From Collinsella sp. AK_207A (lineage in GTDB: Bacteria > Actinomycetota > Coriobacteriia > Coriobacteriales > Coriobacteriaceae), in contig NZ_CABWID010000016.1 of NCBI RefSeq assembly GCF_902501965.1, positions 113,891 to 177,890 of the forward strand: a stretch of 64,000 nucleotides of DNA. The letters are read 5' to 3'. A model generated the notes under the pieces. That model was not told the DNA's origin, made no database searches, and saw only the letters and a list, made by a program, of their open reading frames with translations. The position numbers and the translations under genes are program-made. Of this stretch, positions 8,621 through 16,687 are shown piece after piece. Within the stretch, counting starts at the first letter, position 1, and each line of letters starts with the position of its first letter.

Positions 8621-9805
8621 GTGCAGTATCGAGTGAATCCGAAGAACGGGGACCGTATCTCCGCCCTGGGTCTGGGTTGCATGCGGTTTCCCGGCTACGA
8701 ACTGGGGCGGCCGAGCCAGCGCGCGGCGGAGGAGATCATTTCGCGCGCCGTCGAGCGGGGCGTGAACTATCTGGATACCGCGTATCTCTACCCCGGCAAC
8801 GAGGCGTGCGTGGGCGAAGCGCTGCAGAAGCTGGGGCTGCGCGACCGCGTGCTCCTGGCGACCAAGCTGCCCCACGCGAGCTGCAAGAGGCCCGGGGATT
8901 TCGACCGTTTCTTCGAGGAGCAGCTCAAGCGCCTCAAGACCGATCGCGTCGACTACTATCTGATCCACAACGTGACGTCGCCGGCGCAGTGGGAGCGCCT
9001 CTGTCGTTTGGGCATCGAGGATTGGATTCGCCGGCAAAAGACCGCGGGACGCATTCGGCAGATCGGGTTCTCCTTCCATGGGAACGCGGGGGACTTTCCG
9101 GTCCTCTTGGATGCCTTCTCCTGGGATTTCTGTCAGATTCAGTACAACTACGCGAACGAGCGCTACCAGGCGGGAACGGCCGGGCTGCTGGCTGCCGCCG
9201 AGCGCGGCCTTGCGGTGTTCGTGATGGAGCCGCTGCTGGGCGGACGTCTTGCAGGCAGGTTGCCGAATGCTGCCAAGCGTGTGCTGCAAGATGCCGCCGA
9301 TGCGCGGCTCAGGACGCCCGCCGACTGGGCGCTCGCCTGGGTCTGGAACCATCCGCAGGTGACGATGCTGCTTTCGGGTATGGGGTCTCCCGCCGAGGTG
9401 GATGCCAACGCCGCGCTGGCCGACGATGCGGTGCCGGGAAGCCTGAGCGCGGAACAGCTTGCCGCGATCTCGCGCGTGGTGGGGATCTTCCAGGCGGCGA
9501 ACCGCGTTCCCTGCACGGGATGCGGCTACTGCATGCCGTGTCCGCGCGGCGTGCCGATCCCCAGTGCGTTTGCCGCGTACAACGCGAGCTACGCCCATGG
9601 CTGGATGACGGGCCTGCAGCAGTACTTCACCGCGAGCGCCGTGCGGACCGCGGAGCCGCGTCTGGTCTCCAACTGCACCAAGTGCGGCAAGTGCAAGCGT
9701 CATTGTCCGCAGGGCATCGACATCCCCGCTTGCTTGGACGACGTGCGCCACCGCTTTCAGCCCGGACCCGTCGATTGGGTGCTCACGCGCATGGCCCGCA
9801 GCTGA
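8621..9805 (+). CDS. Aldo/keto reductase with two C-terminal Fe-S clusters
   Basis: A 394-residue oxidoreductase. The N-terminal TIM barrel has ALGLGCMRFP, the active-site aspartate and tyrosine in YLDTAYLYPGNE, the lysine in LLATKLPH and the histidine in DYYLIHNV. The C-terminus carries two ferredoxin-like motifs, CTGCGYCMPCPRG and CTKCGKCKRHCPQG. This fusion is common in strict anaerobes, where electrons probably flow between ferredoxin and the barrel substrate. I place the start at GTG 8621, 6 nt after GGGGAGG; the in-frame GTG at 8615 is too close to that site. A decayed relative lies at 24862-25082. Confidence 0.88.
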   Translation: MQYRVNPKNGDRISALGLGCMRFPGYELGRPSQRAAEEIISRAVERGVNYLDTAYLYPGNEACVGEALQKLGLRDRVLLATKLPHASCKRPGDFDRFFEEQLKRLKTDRVDYYLIHNVTSPAQWERLCRLGIEDWIRRQKTAGRIRQIGFSFHGNAGDFPVLLDAFSWDFCQIQYNYANERYQAGTAGLLAAAERGLAVFVMEPLLGGRLAGRLPNAAKRVLQDAADARLRTPADWALAWVWNHPQVTMLLSGMGSPAEVDANAALADDAVPGSLSAEQLAAISRVVGIFQAANRVPCTGCGYCMPCPRGVPIPSAFAAYNASYAHGWMTGLQQYFTASAVRTAEPRLVSNCTKCGKCKRHCPQGIDIPACLDDVRHRFQPGPVDWVLTRMARS

Positions 9806-9823
9806 GAGGTTGCCTCTGAGAGC

Positions 9824-10708
9824 CTAGCTCCAGGCCGTCATCGCGAGCGTGCCCGCCACGATGAGGGCGAGGCCGATTGCCGCCATCTTGCTCAGGCGTT
9901 CGCCAAAGGCGAGGCGCGAGAACGCGATGGAGACGAGAATCGAGAGCTTGTCGATCTGCACGACCACGCTGACCTGCCCGATTTGCACCGCGTAGTAGTA
10001 GCACAGCCAGGATGCGCCGGTAGCGAGGCCGGAGACCACGAGGAAGCCGACCTCGTTCGCGGCGATGTGCCGCAGCCCCGCGAGCTTGCCGCGACAGGCG
10101 GCGATTCCCCATGCCAAGGCGAGGACCACGCAGGTGCGAAGCGCCGTTGCCAAGTTGGAGTCCACACCCTGGATGCCGACTTTCGCCAAGACGGAGGTCA
10201 GCGCAGCGAAGATGGCGGAGAGGACGGCGTAGACGAGCCAGGTACGCGATGTGGTCGCCGCAGCCGCGTCATCATGTCGCCGCTCGACCATGAGGAGCGT
10301 GCCGGCAAAGATGACCGCGATGCCCGCCAGTTTCACGCCCAGATAGCCCGTCTCGCCAAAGAGCGCGATGGCGAGGAGCGCCGAGAGCGCGCTGGAGCTC
10401 TTGTCGATGGGCACGATCTTGTTGACGTCGCCTTCGGCGAGCGCCTTGAAGTAGCAGATCCACGAGGCACCGGTCGCCGCCCCCGAGAGCGCGAGGAACA
10501 GATAGGACCGAGGGCTGATAGCCGCCAGCGCACTCGGCAGGTGGGGCACGGTGATCCCGGCCATGAGCCAGGCAAAGACGAGCACCACCGTGGTGCGCAG
10601 CGCCGTGGCCAGGTCCGAGTCAACGGTGCGCATGCCGCATTTGGCGAGAATCGATGTCAGGCCCGCGAAGAGCGCGGAGCCGGCCGCGGCGATGATCCAG
10701 ATATCCAA
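9824..10708 (-). CDS. EamA (DMT) family transporter
   Basis: A 294-residue membrane protein with about ten membrane segments in two homologous EamA halves. Both halves begin alike: SALFAGLTSILAKCG and SAIFAALTSVLAKVG, each followed by LATALRT. The family exports or imports small metabolites; the substrate is unknown. I place the start at TTG 10708, 5 nt after AGGAGG, rather than at the upstream in-frame ATG, because the residues before it are not like the family. It converges with the aldo/keto reductase gene 18 nt away. Confidence 0.85.
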   Translation of the reverse strand: MDIWIIAAAGSALFAGLTSILAKCGMRTVDSDLATALRTTVVLVFAWLMAGITVPHLPSALAAISPRSYLFLALSGAATGASWICYFKALAEGDVNKIVPIDKSSSALSALLAIALFGETGYLGVKLAGIAVIFAGTLLMVERRHDDAAAATTSRTWLVYAVLSAIFAALTSVLAKVGIQGVDSNLATALRTCVVLALAWGIAACRGKLAGLRHIAANEVGFLVVSGLATGASWLCYYYAVQIGQVSVVVQIDKLSILVSIAFSRLAFGERLSKMAAIGLALIVAGTLAMTAWS

Positions 10709-10886
10709 CGTCTCCTCCTCGGGACGGGGCACGGCTGGCCTCTCCGTCCGCGTGCCGTTGCCATGATAGTGCTCGGGCAGGCGGGTGGCGCCCAAGTTCA
10801 TGTTGGGTTCATCTGGGGGCAAGCTGGCGTTTCGGTGCAGCCCGTATGGTGAGGGGCGTACGGTCGATCATCGAAAGGAACGCCCC

Positions 10887-10943
10887 ATGGAAGCCGTCTT
10901 CCTCTCATTCATGGATCGGTTTGGGTACCTCGCCGTGGCAGGT
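10887..10943 (+). pseudogene. Truncated start of a DedA-family gene
   Basis: An ATG with the ribosome site GAAAGGA opens a frame whose first 19 codons read like a DedA membrane-protein N-terminus (AVFLSFMDRFGYLAVAG). The similarity then stops abruptly and the sequence runs into the A-rich tRNA promoter; no membrane helices follow. The rest of the gene appears deleted. The match to DedA is from memory of the family and short, so confidence is moderate. Positions 10709-10886 upstream hold no other gene that I can see. Confidence 0.5.
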
Positions 10944-10983
10944 AGGGGAAAACGGTGGCAGTCGCACCGCTGCGATGGCTCGG

Positions 10984-11033
10984 AAAAAAACTTGAAATTG
11001 GGGCTTGCGTCGCGTGAGACGAGAGTGCATAAT
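10984..11033 (+). promoter_or_regulatory. Promoter of the tRNA-His/tRNA-Lys unit
   Basis: A-tract 10984-10990, then 14 nt, then a -35 box TTGCGT (11005-11010), a 17-nt spacer and a -10 box CATAAT (11028-11033). The tRNA begins 28 nt downstream. The layout matches the tRNA-Leu promoter at 25106-25155. Confidence 0.7.
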
Positions 11034-11061
11034 AACCAAGCGCTGCGCGAGAGGCACACAC

Positions 11062-11136
11062 GGTGGGTGTAGCTCAGTTGGCTAGAGCGACGGGTTGTGG
11101 TCCCGTAGGTCGAGGGTTCGAGTCCCTTTACCCACC
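11062..11136 (+). tRNA. tRNA-His (GTG)
   Basis: Cloverleaf: acceptor GTGGGTG (11063-11069) pairs with TACCCAC (11129-11135); D stem GCTC/GAGC; anticodon loop TTGTGGT with anticodon GTG at 11097-11099; T loop TTCGAGT. The extra 5' G at 11062 opposite C73 at 11136 is the histidine identity element. The next bases read CCCA, so CCA is not cleanly encoded. Confidence 0.95.
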
Positions 11137-11165
11137 CCCAGCAACTCTCAGCAGCAGACATAGTT

Positions 11166-11242
11166 GGACCGTTAGCTCAGCTGGCTAGAGCAGGGGACTC
11201 TTAATCCCAAGGTCCAGGGTTCGAATCCCTGACGGTCCACCA
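11166..11242 (+). tRNA. tRNA-Lys (CTT)
   Basis: Acceptor GGACCGT pairs with ACGGTCC (11232-11238); anticodon loop CTCTTAA gives anticodon CTT at 11200-11202; T loop TTCGAAT; discriminator A and an encoded CCA at 11240-11242. It lies 29 nt after tRNA-His and is probably co-transcribed. Confidence 0.95.
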
Positions 11243-11254
11243 CGAAATCCAAGG

Positions 11255-11288
11255 TAGCGGCTCTGAGAAAGGGCCGCTATTGTTGTTT
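11255..11288 (+). terminator. Terminator of the tRNA unit
   Basis: TAGCGGC (11255-11261) pairs with GCCGCTA (11273-11279), followed by TTGTTGTTT. Confidence 0.75.
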
Positions 11289-11625
11289 AGCACGTTTGTT
11301 TGACGGGATCCGCTCCGCTCTATCACAAGGCGATCGAGAGGGCGCGATGGCTCAAGATACGGACAGTGGCTTCGAGACGGTTGAGTGGCTTATGGTCCAT
11401 GACGATTCTGTGCTGACGAGTGCTGACCGTGCCGTTCCAGAGCGGCTGCGGTCCTCCGAGGATTACCGAGAATTCTCCGATGGGCTTGACCGGGAACTCG
11501 CAGAATTGATGGGAAGCCGGGTCCGCCTCGCCCACGAGAGACCGAGCAGCAGTCCGGGGAACGGCTCCATAGCTTTTCAAGGCCCTCCGAGGCTGCCCAG
11601 AACCGCTTCCGGGGCCCGTCCGACC
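11289..11625 (+). other. Gene-poor stretch with an unresolved open frame
   Basis: An ATG at 11347 opens a plus-strand frame of about 90 codons (starting MAQDTDSGFETVEWLM) that runs on into the antisense of the next gene. There is no good ribosome site, no recognised family, and a competing minus-strand frame covers the same bases. It could be a decayed gene or chance. I see no repeat or RNA here. Confidence 0.25.
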
Positions 11626-13050
11626 TTACCAGTCATCGCGCGGCAAGCGGCGCTTCTTCCACATATCGCGCAGCAGCTCGATGCCCTCCAAGTCGAAGTC
11701 GTTCGCGGCGCCGGCGCCCTCGCGCACCACGGGCACGGTCACGCTCGCGGGGGCGTCCGAGCCCACGCCCGTGCAGCCATGGCCGCCGAAGACGTTCTCG
11801 AGCGCGATGTCTGCCAGCGCGTCCACGAAATCCGTGGCGAGCACGCCGTACACGCGGGCCGACCAGCCGCGCTCGTGCAGCGCCAGGCGCGCGGCCACGC
11901 AATCGTTCTCGTCCATGCCCGCAAAGCCCTGGGGCATCCAGGCGGAAAGCCGGTCCGCCAGCTTGGCCTCGAGGCACCGGTCGTAGAGCAGCGCGCCGGT
12001 AAAGCTCGTGCACGCGGCAGCAAGGCGCGGGGAGAGCGAGTCCATCTCGCGCAGCTCCACGAAACCCTTCAGGCGCACGTTGGGGAACACCATCGAGAGC
12101 AGGTGCTGCAGCTCTGACTTCTCAAGCGGCCGCTCGGACATGATGTCGCGCGTGTAGAGGTTGCCGGTCGAGGTGGTCGTGTGCGCGGCATCGGTGAAGA
12201 GGATGGGCTTCACGCTTGACACCCAGAGCACATAGTCCTCGAACGAGAGACCCTCGAGCGAACCCGGCACGATGCCGCAGCGGTCAACATCCACGTGGCG
12301 CCAGATGCGCGAGCGCGCCATGCCCCGGCCCTGCTCGCCGCGAAACACCGGCGAGTTGTCGAACAGGAAGGCGAAGAGCGGGCCCAGGTAGGTCGCCATG
12401 CGATAGATGCGCTGGCAATCCTCCTCGCTCTCGTAGTCGAGCGAGACCTGCGTGGACGCCGTGCAGCGCATCATGTCGCGCGCGTAGCGGCCGCGGCGGC
12501 TGAGGTAGGCGTCCATGTCCGCGTAGCGCTCCTTGGGGATGAGCATCAGCTCCTCCGGCGCGCTCACGGCCGGGTCGTAGCCGATAGCGACCAGGTGCGC
12601 GCCCGCGAGCCCCGCGGCGGGGAGCGTCGTCTCGATCCACTCGTCCACTGCGTGGACGGCGTCGTAGAGTGCCTTCACGGTATGTGCGGGACCAGCGGAA
12701 ACCTCGAGCTGCGCGGCCGGTTCGAGCGAGATGGCCACCGTCACATCCTCGCCGTCGGTCGGCACGTCGAAGGTCATGCCGAGCAGGTGGCCGTCGATGT
12801 AGACGAGTTCGTCTTCCGCACGGTCCTCGGCGAGCTTCTCGAGCAGCGCGGAGACGCCATGCTCCCCGGCGAAGGGAACGGGCTCGCCCTCGGCGGTGAG
12901 CAGGATGCGCTCGAGCTCGAAACCGATGCGCTTGCCCGCCGGGTCTTTCTCGCCGCGGGCGAGGATGCCGACCATGGCGTCTAGGTTCTGGCGGAACGCC
13001 CCGGTAAAGGTGGGGATACGGGTCTGATCGCTGCGCGTTGACGCTGGCAT
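11626..13050 (-). CDS. Glutamate-cysteine ligase family (GCS2-like) protein
   Basis: A 474-residue ATP-dependent ligase of the glutamate-cysteine ligase 2 group, which joins the glutamate side-chain carboxyl to cysteine in glutathione or related thiol synthesis. An early GFELERILL segment fits the ATP/Mg site, and the later MRCTASTQVSLDY and WRHVDVDRCG segments match the family's substrate region. Length fits. The minus-strand ATG at 13050 follows AGGAGGT. No glutathione synthetase is nearby, so the real product (gamma-glutamylcysteine or another conjugate) is open. It is divergent from the next gene, with promoters expected in 13051-13230. Confidence 0.75.
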   Translation of the reverse strand: MPASTRSDQTRIPTFTGAFRQNLDAMVGILARGEKDPAGKRIGFELERILLTAEGEPVPFAGEHGVSALLEKLAEDRAEDELVYIDGHLLGMTFDVPTDGEDVTVAISLEPAAQLEVSAGPAHTVKALYDAVHAVDEWIETTLPAAGLAGAHLVAIGYDPAVSAPEELMLIPKERYADMDAYLSRRGRYARDMMRCTASTQVSLDYESEEDCQRIYRMATYLGPLFAFLFDNSPVFRGEQGRGMARSRIWRHVDVDRCGIVPGSLEGLSFEDYVLWVSSVKPILFTDAAHTTTSTGNLYTRDIMSERPLEKSELQHLLSMVFPNVRLKGFVELREMDSLSPRLAAACTSFTGALLYDRCLEAKLADRLSAWMPQGFAGMDENDCVAARLALHERGWSARVYGVLATDFVDALADIALENVFGGHGCTGVGSDAPASVTVPVVREGAGAANDFDLEGIELLRDMWKKRRLPRDDW

Positions 13051-13230
13051 GGGACCTCCTTGCGGATGGATATGCGGTCCGCTGCATCATACCCCGCCCG
13101 GGCGAGCTCATGCGGCCGCGCTCGCGCCTTCTGGGCATCGCCTGTGGCTTTGCGTCCGACGCCCGCGCGACCTTGCCGCCGCGGCTACAATAGACAGGTT
13201 GAGGCAACGAGTGACCGTAAGGGAAGCCCC

Positions 13231-14553
13231 ATGGCCTATTCTCATTCCAAATCTGCGCCCAAGCCCCAGGTGGACGCCCAGCCCGCGGGCGACGACCGCA
13301 AGGGCGCCCGCCGCGGTGCCATCTTCATCGTGCTGGCGCTCGCCGCGTTCTGCGTCTACCTGGTGGTGACGGGCCAGGTGGCCCAGTTCATGGCCGCGCT
13401 CGCCACCGTGCAGGTGCCCTGGCTCCTCGTGGCGTGCCTGTGCATGCTCCTCTACCTGGTGTTCGGTATCATCGCCTACGCCATCGCTGTGTGGCTGGAC
13501 CCGGTGTCGCCGGTGGGCATCCGCGACCTCGTCTCCGTTGAGGCGAGCGGCATCTTCTTCGGCAACCTGACGCCCATGATGATGGGGTCCACACCCGCCC
13601 AGATCTACCGGCTCACCAAGGCCGGGCAGGACGTGGGCGAGGCCGGCGCCACGCAGTTCACGCGCTTCATCGTGTACCAGTTCGGTCTGGTGGCATGGGG
13701 TGCCATCCTGCTCGCCGCGCGTCTGCCCTTCTTCGTTGACCGCTATCCGGATGTGCAGGCGCTCACCATCCTCTGCGTGTTCAGCTTTGGCGGGCACGTG
13801 TGCATCCTGCTCGGCATCTTCGCCGTGGCGCTGCTGCCGGGTCCCGTCTCCAAGCTCGCCCACTGGATCATCTCGCTGCTGGGCCGCCTGGGCTTCGCGC
13901 GCGACAAGGTGGAGGCTTGGCATGAGTTCGTGGACGGCGAGGTGCACTCCTTCTCCGAGAAGTTCCGCCTCTCGGCGGGGCACACCTCCTCCATGGCGCT
14001 CACCGTGGTGATCACCATGATGCAGCTCGCGTTCTTCTACCTGGTGCCGTACTTCCTCATGCTCGCGTTCGGCCACCACGACGTCGACTTCCTGTCCGTC
14101 ATGGCGGCGAGCGCGTTCGTGCAGCTGCTCTCCTCGGCCGTGCCGCTGCCGGGCGGCACGGGTGGCGCCGAGGGCGGTTTCGCGCTGTTCCTGGGGCACT
14201 TCTACGGCAGCGCCGCCACGGCGGGCTACCTGCTCTGGCGCCTCATCAGCTTCATCGCTCCCACCATCCTGGCGGCTCCGCTCCTGGGTCTGCGCAGCGC
14301 GCACAACGAGAGTATCCACCAGCGCTGGGACCGCCTGATGGTTCGCCTGGGCCGTGAGCCCTCCCGTCCCGCGCCAACGGTTCAAGCGTCTCGTCCCCAC
14401 GGGCAGCACCGCCATCATTCCACGCCCGTTCACCATGGCGATGTGGTGGTGGAACCCAAACCCGCGCGCGAGGCAAAGCCTAAGGCCCGCCCGCTCGTTC
14501 GCCAGACCGCGGACGGCATCACCGTGTCGCCCAAGGCGCTACGACGGAAGTAG
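13231..14553 (+). CDS. YbhN/lysylphosphatidylglycerol synthase-type membrane protein
   Basis: A 440-residue inner-membrane protein with about eight membrane segments, starting at residues 30-50 (IFIVLALAAFCVYLVV). The body matches the flippase-like domain shared by MprF and YbhN (UPF0104), including SGIFFGNLTPMMMGSTPAQ and PLPGGTGGAEGGF. The C-terminal ~90 residues are cytoplasmic, His- and Arg-rich. It lacks the soluble synthase domain of MprF, so lipid transport or a flippase role is likelier than aminoacylation. The ATG at 13231 follows AAGGGAAG; the frame open upstream to 13060 is not used. Confidence 0.8.
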   Translation: MAYSHSKSAPKPQVDAQPAGDDRKGARRGAIFIVLALAAFCVYLVVTGQVAQFMAALATVQVPWLLVACLCMLLYLVFGIIAYAIAVWLDPVSPVGIRDLVSVEASGIFFGNLTPMMMGSTPAQIYRLTKAGQDVGEAGATQFTRFIVYQFGLVAWGAILLAARLPFFVDRYPDVQALTILCVFSFGGHVCILLGIFAVALLPGPVSKLAHWIISLLGRLGFARDKVEAWHEFVDGEVHSFSEKFRLSAGHTSSMALTVVITMMQLAFFYLVPYFLMLAFGHHDVDFLSVMAASAFVQLLSSAVPLPGGTGGAEGGFALFLGHFYGSAATAGYLLWRLISFIAPTILAAPLLGLRSAHNESIHQRWDRLMVRLGREPSRPAPTVQASRPHGQHRHHSTPVHHGDVVVEPKPAREAKPKARPLVRQTADGITVSPKALRRK

Positions 14554-14560
14554 CCGGCAC

Positions 14561-14608
14561 GCCCGCGCGGCCCGCTCCCGTGGCTTGCGGCCCGCGCGGC
14601 CCGCTCCC
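14561..14608. repeat. GC-rich 19-nt direct repeat
   Basis: GCCCGCGCGGCCCGCTCCC occurs at 14561-14579 and again at 14590-14608, with period 29. It lies just after the YbhN-like gene, before a terminator. Confidence 0.7.
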
Positions 14609-14629
14609 AAAACAGGCCCGTACACGAAG

Positions 14630-14672
14630 ACGGCCTGCTGGCATCGCAGCCAGCGGGCCGTCCGTTGTTTCG
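14630..14672. terminator. Strong bidirectional terminator
   Basis: ACGGCCTGCTGGC (14630-14642) pairs with GCCAGCGGGCCGT (14649-14661) with one mismatch and a 6-nt loop, followed by CCGTTGTTT. It separates two convergent genes. Confidence 0.75.
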
Positions 14673-14692
14673 ATTCCCTCGCGGTTGCGTGC

Positions 14693-15928
14693 CTACTGGT
14701 ACCGCAGGCACTCCACCGGGTCGAGCCGCGACGCGCGCCGGGCAGGGTAGTAACCGAAGACAAGGCCGATGCCCACGGAGATGCCCACTGCCACGACCAC
14801 GGTGACGAGCGAGATGCTCGGCGCCAGGCTCGTCTCGGTGCCGCCGGTGAGCGAGCCGATGAGCCCCAGCTGGCCCGCGGCGACGCAGAGGCCCCAGCTC
14901 GCCAGGTAGCCGAGCACGATCCCGATGACGCCGCCGGCAACGGTGAGCGCTGCGGACTCCGCCAGGAACTGCCGGGTGATGTCGCCGCGCGTGGCGCCGA
15001 GCGCCCGGCGCACGCCGATCTCGCGGATGCGCTCCGTCACGTTGGTGAGCATCATGTTCATGATGCCGATGCCGCCCACGAGCAGTGAGATGCCCGCCAC
15101 CGAGCCGGCGATGAGCTGGAACGAGCCCATGTACTGGTTGAAGTTGTCGATCTGTGACTTCATGGTGTAGGTCCAGATCGTGTCGTCTACCTGGTCCTCG
15201 GGCACGCCCTTGATGCTCGCGAGCGCGTTCCTGATGGTGCCGGCGGCCTCGTCCACGTCCACGCCCTCGCGGACCAGGCCGAAGACCGGGCCCAGGTGCT
15301 CGTGTCCGCCGTTGAAGTCGTCCGTCACCGTCTGCGCGGGCATGAAGACGTTGACGTAGTCATCCGAGCCACCGCCGTACATGCCGTCCTCGGTCACGCC
15401 GATGATCTGGTAGCTCTTGCCGTTCAGCTCGAGGGACTTGCCCACGGCTTCCACGTCGGGGCTGCCGAAGAGTACCTTCAGCCCGGAGCGCGAGAGCACG
15501 GCCACGCGGGCGCCGGCATCCTCCTCCGCGGGCGTGAACAGGCGGCCTTGGATGAGGTCGATGGCGCCCGTCATCTCAAAATACCGCTTGGAGCCGCCCG
15601 TGAGGCCCACGTAGACGTTCTTGCCGTCGACTTTCATCTGCGTGCCGCCGGAGGTGCTGCCCTCGATCGCCTCGAGCCCGGGCACCATGGAGGCGAGCTT
15701 GTCCAGGTCCTTCTGCCTGAGCTCGCCTCCGCCGTAGCCGATGTTCACGAGCCGGGCGGCGTTCAGGCCGAGACTGCTCACCAGGCTTTGCTGCACGCCG
15801 CCGATGAGCGAGGTCATGGCGATCACGGCGGAGATGCCGATCACGATGCCCAGGATGGTGAGCGTGGAGCGGCCGCGGTTGGCCTCGAGGGCGCGCGCCG
15901 CCTCGCGGATCAGGTCGCGGATGCTCAT
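14693..15928 (-). CDS. ABC transporter permease (MacB-like)
   Basis: A 411-residue permease. It has the MacB/FtsX layout: one membrane segment near residues 20-45 (TILGIVIGISAVIAMTS), a large extracytoplasmic domain (~residues 45-285), then three membrane segments, with IGIMNMMLTNVTER and REIGVRRALGATR in between. The ATG at 15928 overlaps the ATPase stop by 4 nt, so the two are translationally coupled. With the adaptor and ATPase it forms a MacAB-like exporter for peptides, antibiotics or lipids. Confidence 0.92.
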   Translation of the reverse strand: MSIRDLIREAARALEANRGRSTLTILGIVIGISAVIAMTSLIGGVQQSLVSSLGLNAARLVNIGYGGGELRQKDLDKLASMVPGLEAIEGSTSGGTQMKVDGKNVYVGLTGGSKRYFEMTGAIDLIQGRLFTPAEEDAGARVAVLSRSGLKVLFGSPDVEAVGKSLELNGKSYQIIGVTEDGMYGGGSDDYVNVFMPAQTVTDDFNGGHEHLGPVFGLVREGVDVDEAAGTIRNALASIKGVPEDQVDDTIWTYTMKSQIDNFNQYMGSFQLIAGSVAGISLLVGGIGIMNMMLTNVTERIREIGVRRALGATRGDITRQFLAESAALTVAGGVIGIVLGYLASWGLCVAAGQLGLIGSLTGGTETSLAPSISLVTVVVAVGISVGIGLVFGYYPARRASRLDPVECLRYQ

Positions 15929-16683
15929 GCGGAGACTCCCTTCGCGGGGGCGGGGGCGGGCGTAGAGACGGGCGCGACGGCCGGGGCCGACGTCGCCGCC
16001 TCTGCCGGGTGGTGCAGCCGCCCGTCCCGGATCTCGACCACGCGGTCGGCCGCGGCGGCCACGCTCGGGTCGTGGGTGATGAGCACGATGGTCTTGCCCG
16101 CGGCGTTCAGCCGATGGAAGGTCTCGAGCACCATGCGGCCGGTGGCGGTGTCCAGGTTGCCCGTGGGCTCGTCGGCGAGGATGATCGCCGGGTCGTTCAC
16201 GAGCGCGCGGGCGATGGCCACGCGCTGCATCTGGCCGCCGGAGAGCTCGTTGGTGCGGTGGTCGTAGTGGTCCGCGGGCAGGCCCGCCGCCGCGAGGGCC
16301 GCCACGGCCCGCTGCTCGCGCTCGCGACGCGGGCAGTCGGTGTAGACGAGCGGGAGCTCCACGTTGTCGAGCACGCTCATGCGCGGGAGCAGGTTGAAGC
16401 TCTGGAACACGAAGCCGATTCGCTCGGCGCGGACCTCGGCGAGCTCGTCGTCGTCGAGCTCGGCCACGTTCAGTCCCTCGAGCAGGTAGGTTCCCGAGGT
16501 CGGTGTGTCCAGGCACCCCAGGATGTTCATGAGGGTGGACTTGCCGGAACCGGAGGGGCCGGTGATGGCCAGGAACTCGCCGGCGGCCACGGTGAGCGAG
16601 ATATCGTGCAGCACGTGCGCGAGACCGGCTTCCGTCTCGAAGATGCGGTGCACGTGCCGGATGTCGATGATGGGGGCTGCCAC
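15925..16683 (-). CDS. ABC transporter ATP-binding protein (MacB/LolD type)
   Basis: A 252-residue ATPase. Walker A GPSGSGKST, Q-loop FVFQSFNLLPR, signature LSGGQMQRVAIARAL, Walker B ILADEPTGNLD and the switch histidine in LITHDPS are all present. The last ~30 residues are an Ala/Pro-rich tail after the core fold. The start follows the adaptor stop by 4 nt; the stop overlaps the permease start. It powers the MacB-like permease. Confidence 0.95.
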   Translation of the reverse strand: MAAPIIDIRHVHRIFETEAGLAHVLHDISLTVAAGEFLAITGPSGSGKSTLMNILGCLDTPTSGTYLLEGLNVAELDDDELAEVRAERIGFVFQSFNLLPRMSVLDNVELPLVYTDCPRREREQRAVAALAAAGLPADHYDHRTNELSGGQMQRVAIARALVNDPAIILADEPTGNLDTATGRMVLETFHRLNAAGKTIVLITHDPSVAAAADRVVEIRDGRLHHPAEAATSAPAVAPVSTPAPAPAKGVSA

Positions 16684-16687
16684 GGCG

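Noticed and set aside
11347..12117. Plus-strand frame of 257 codons running into the antisense of the GCS2-like gene
   Set aside because: No ribosome site or domain, and most of it is a shadow of the convergent gene; only the first part is noted as unresolved.
14561..14608. Possible CRISPR-like or functional repeat
   Set aside because: Only two copies of a low-complexity GC-rich 19-mer next to a terminator; a local duplication is enough to explain it.
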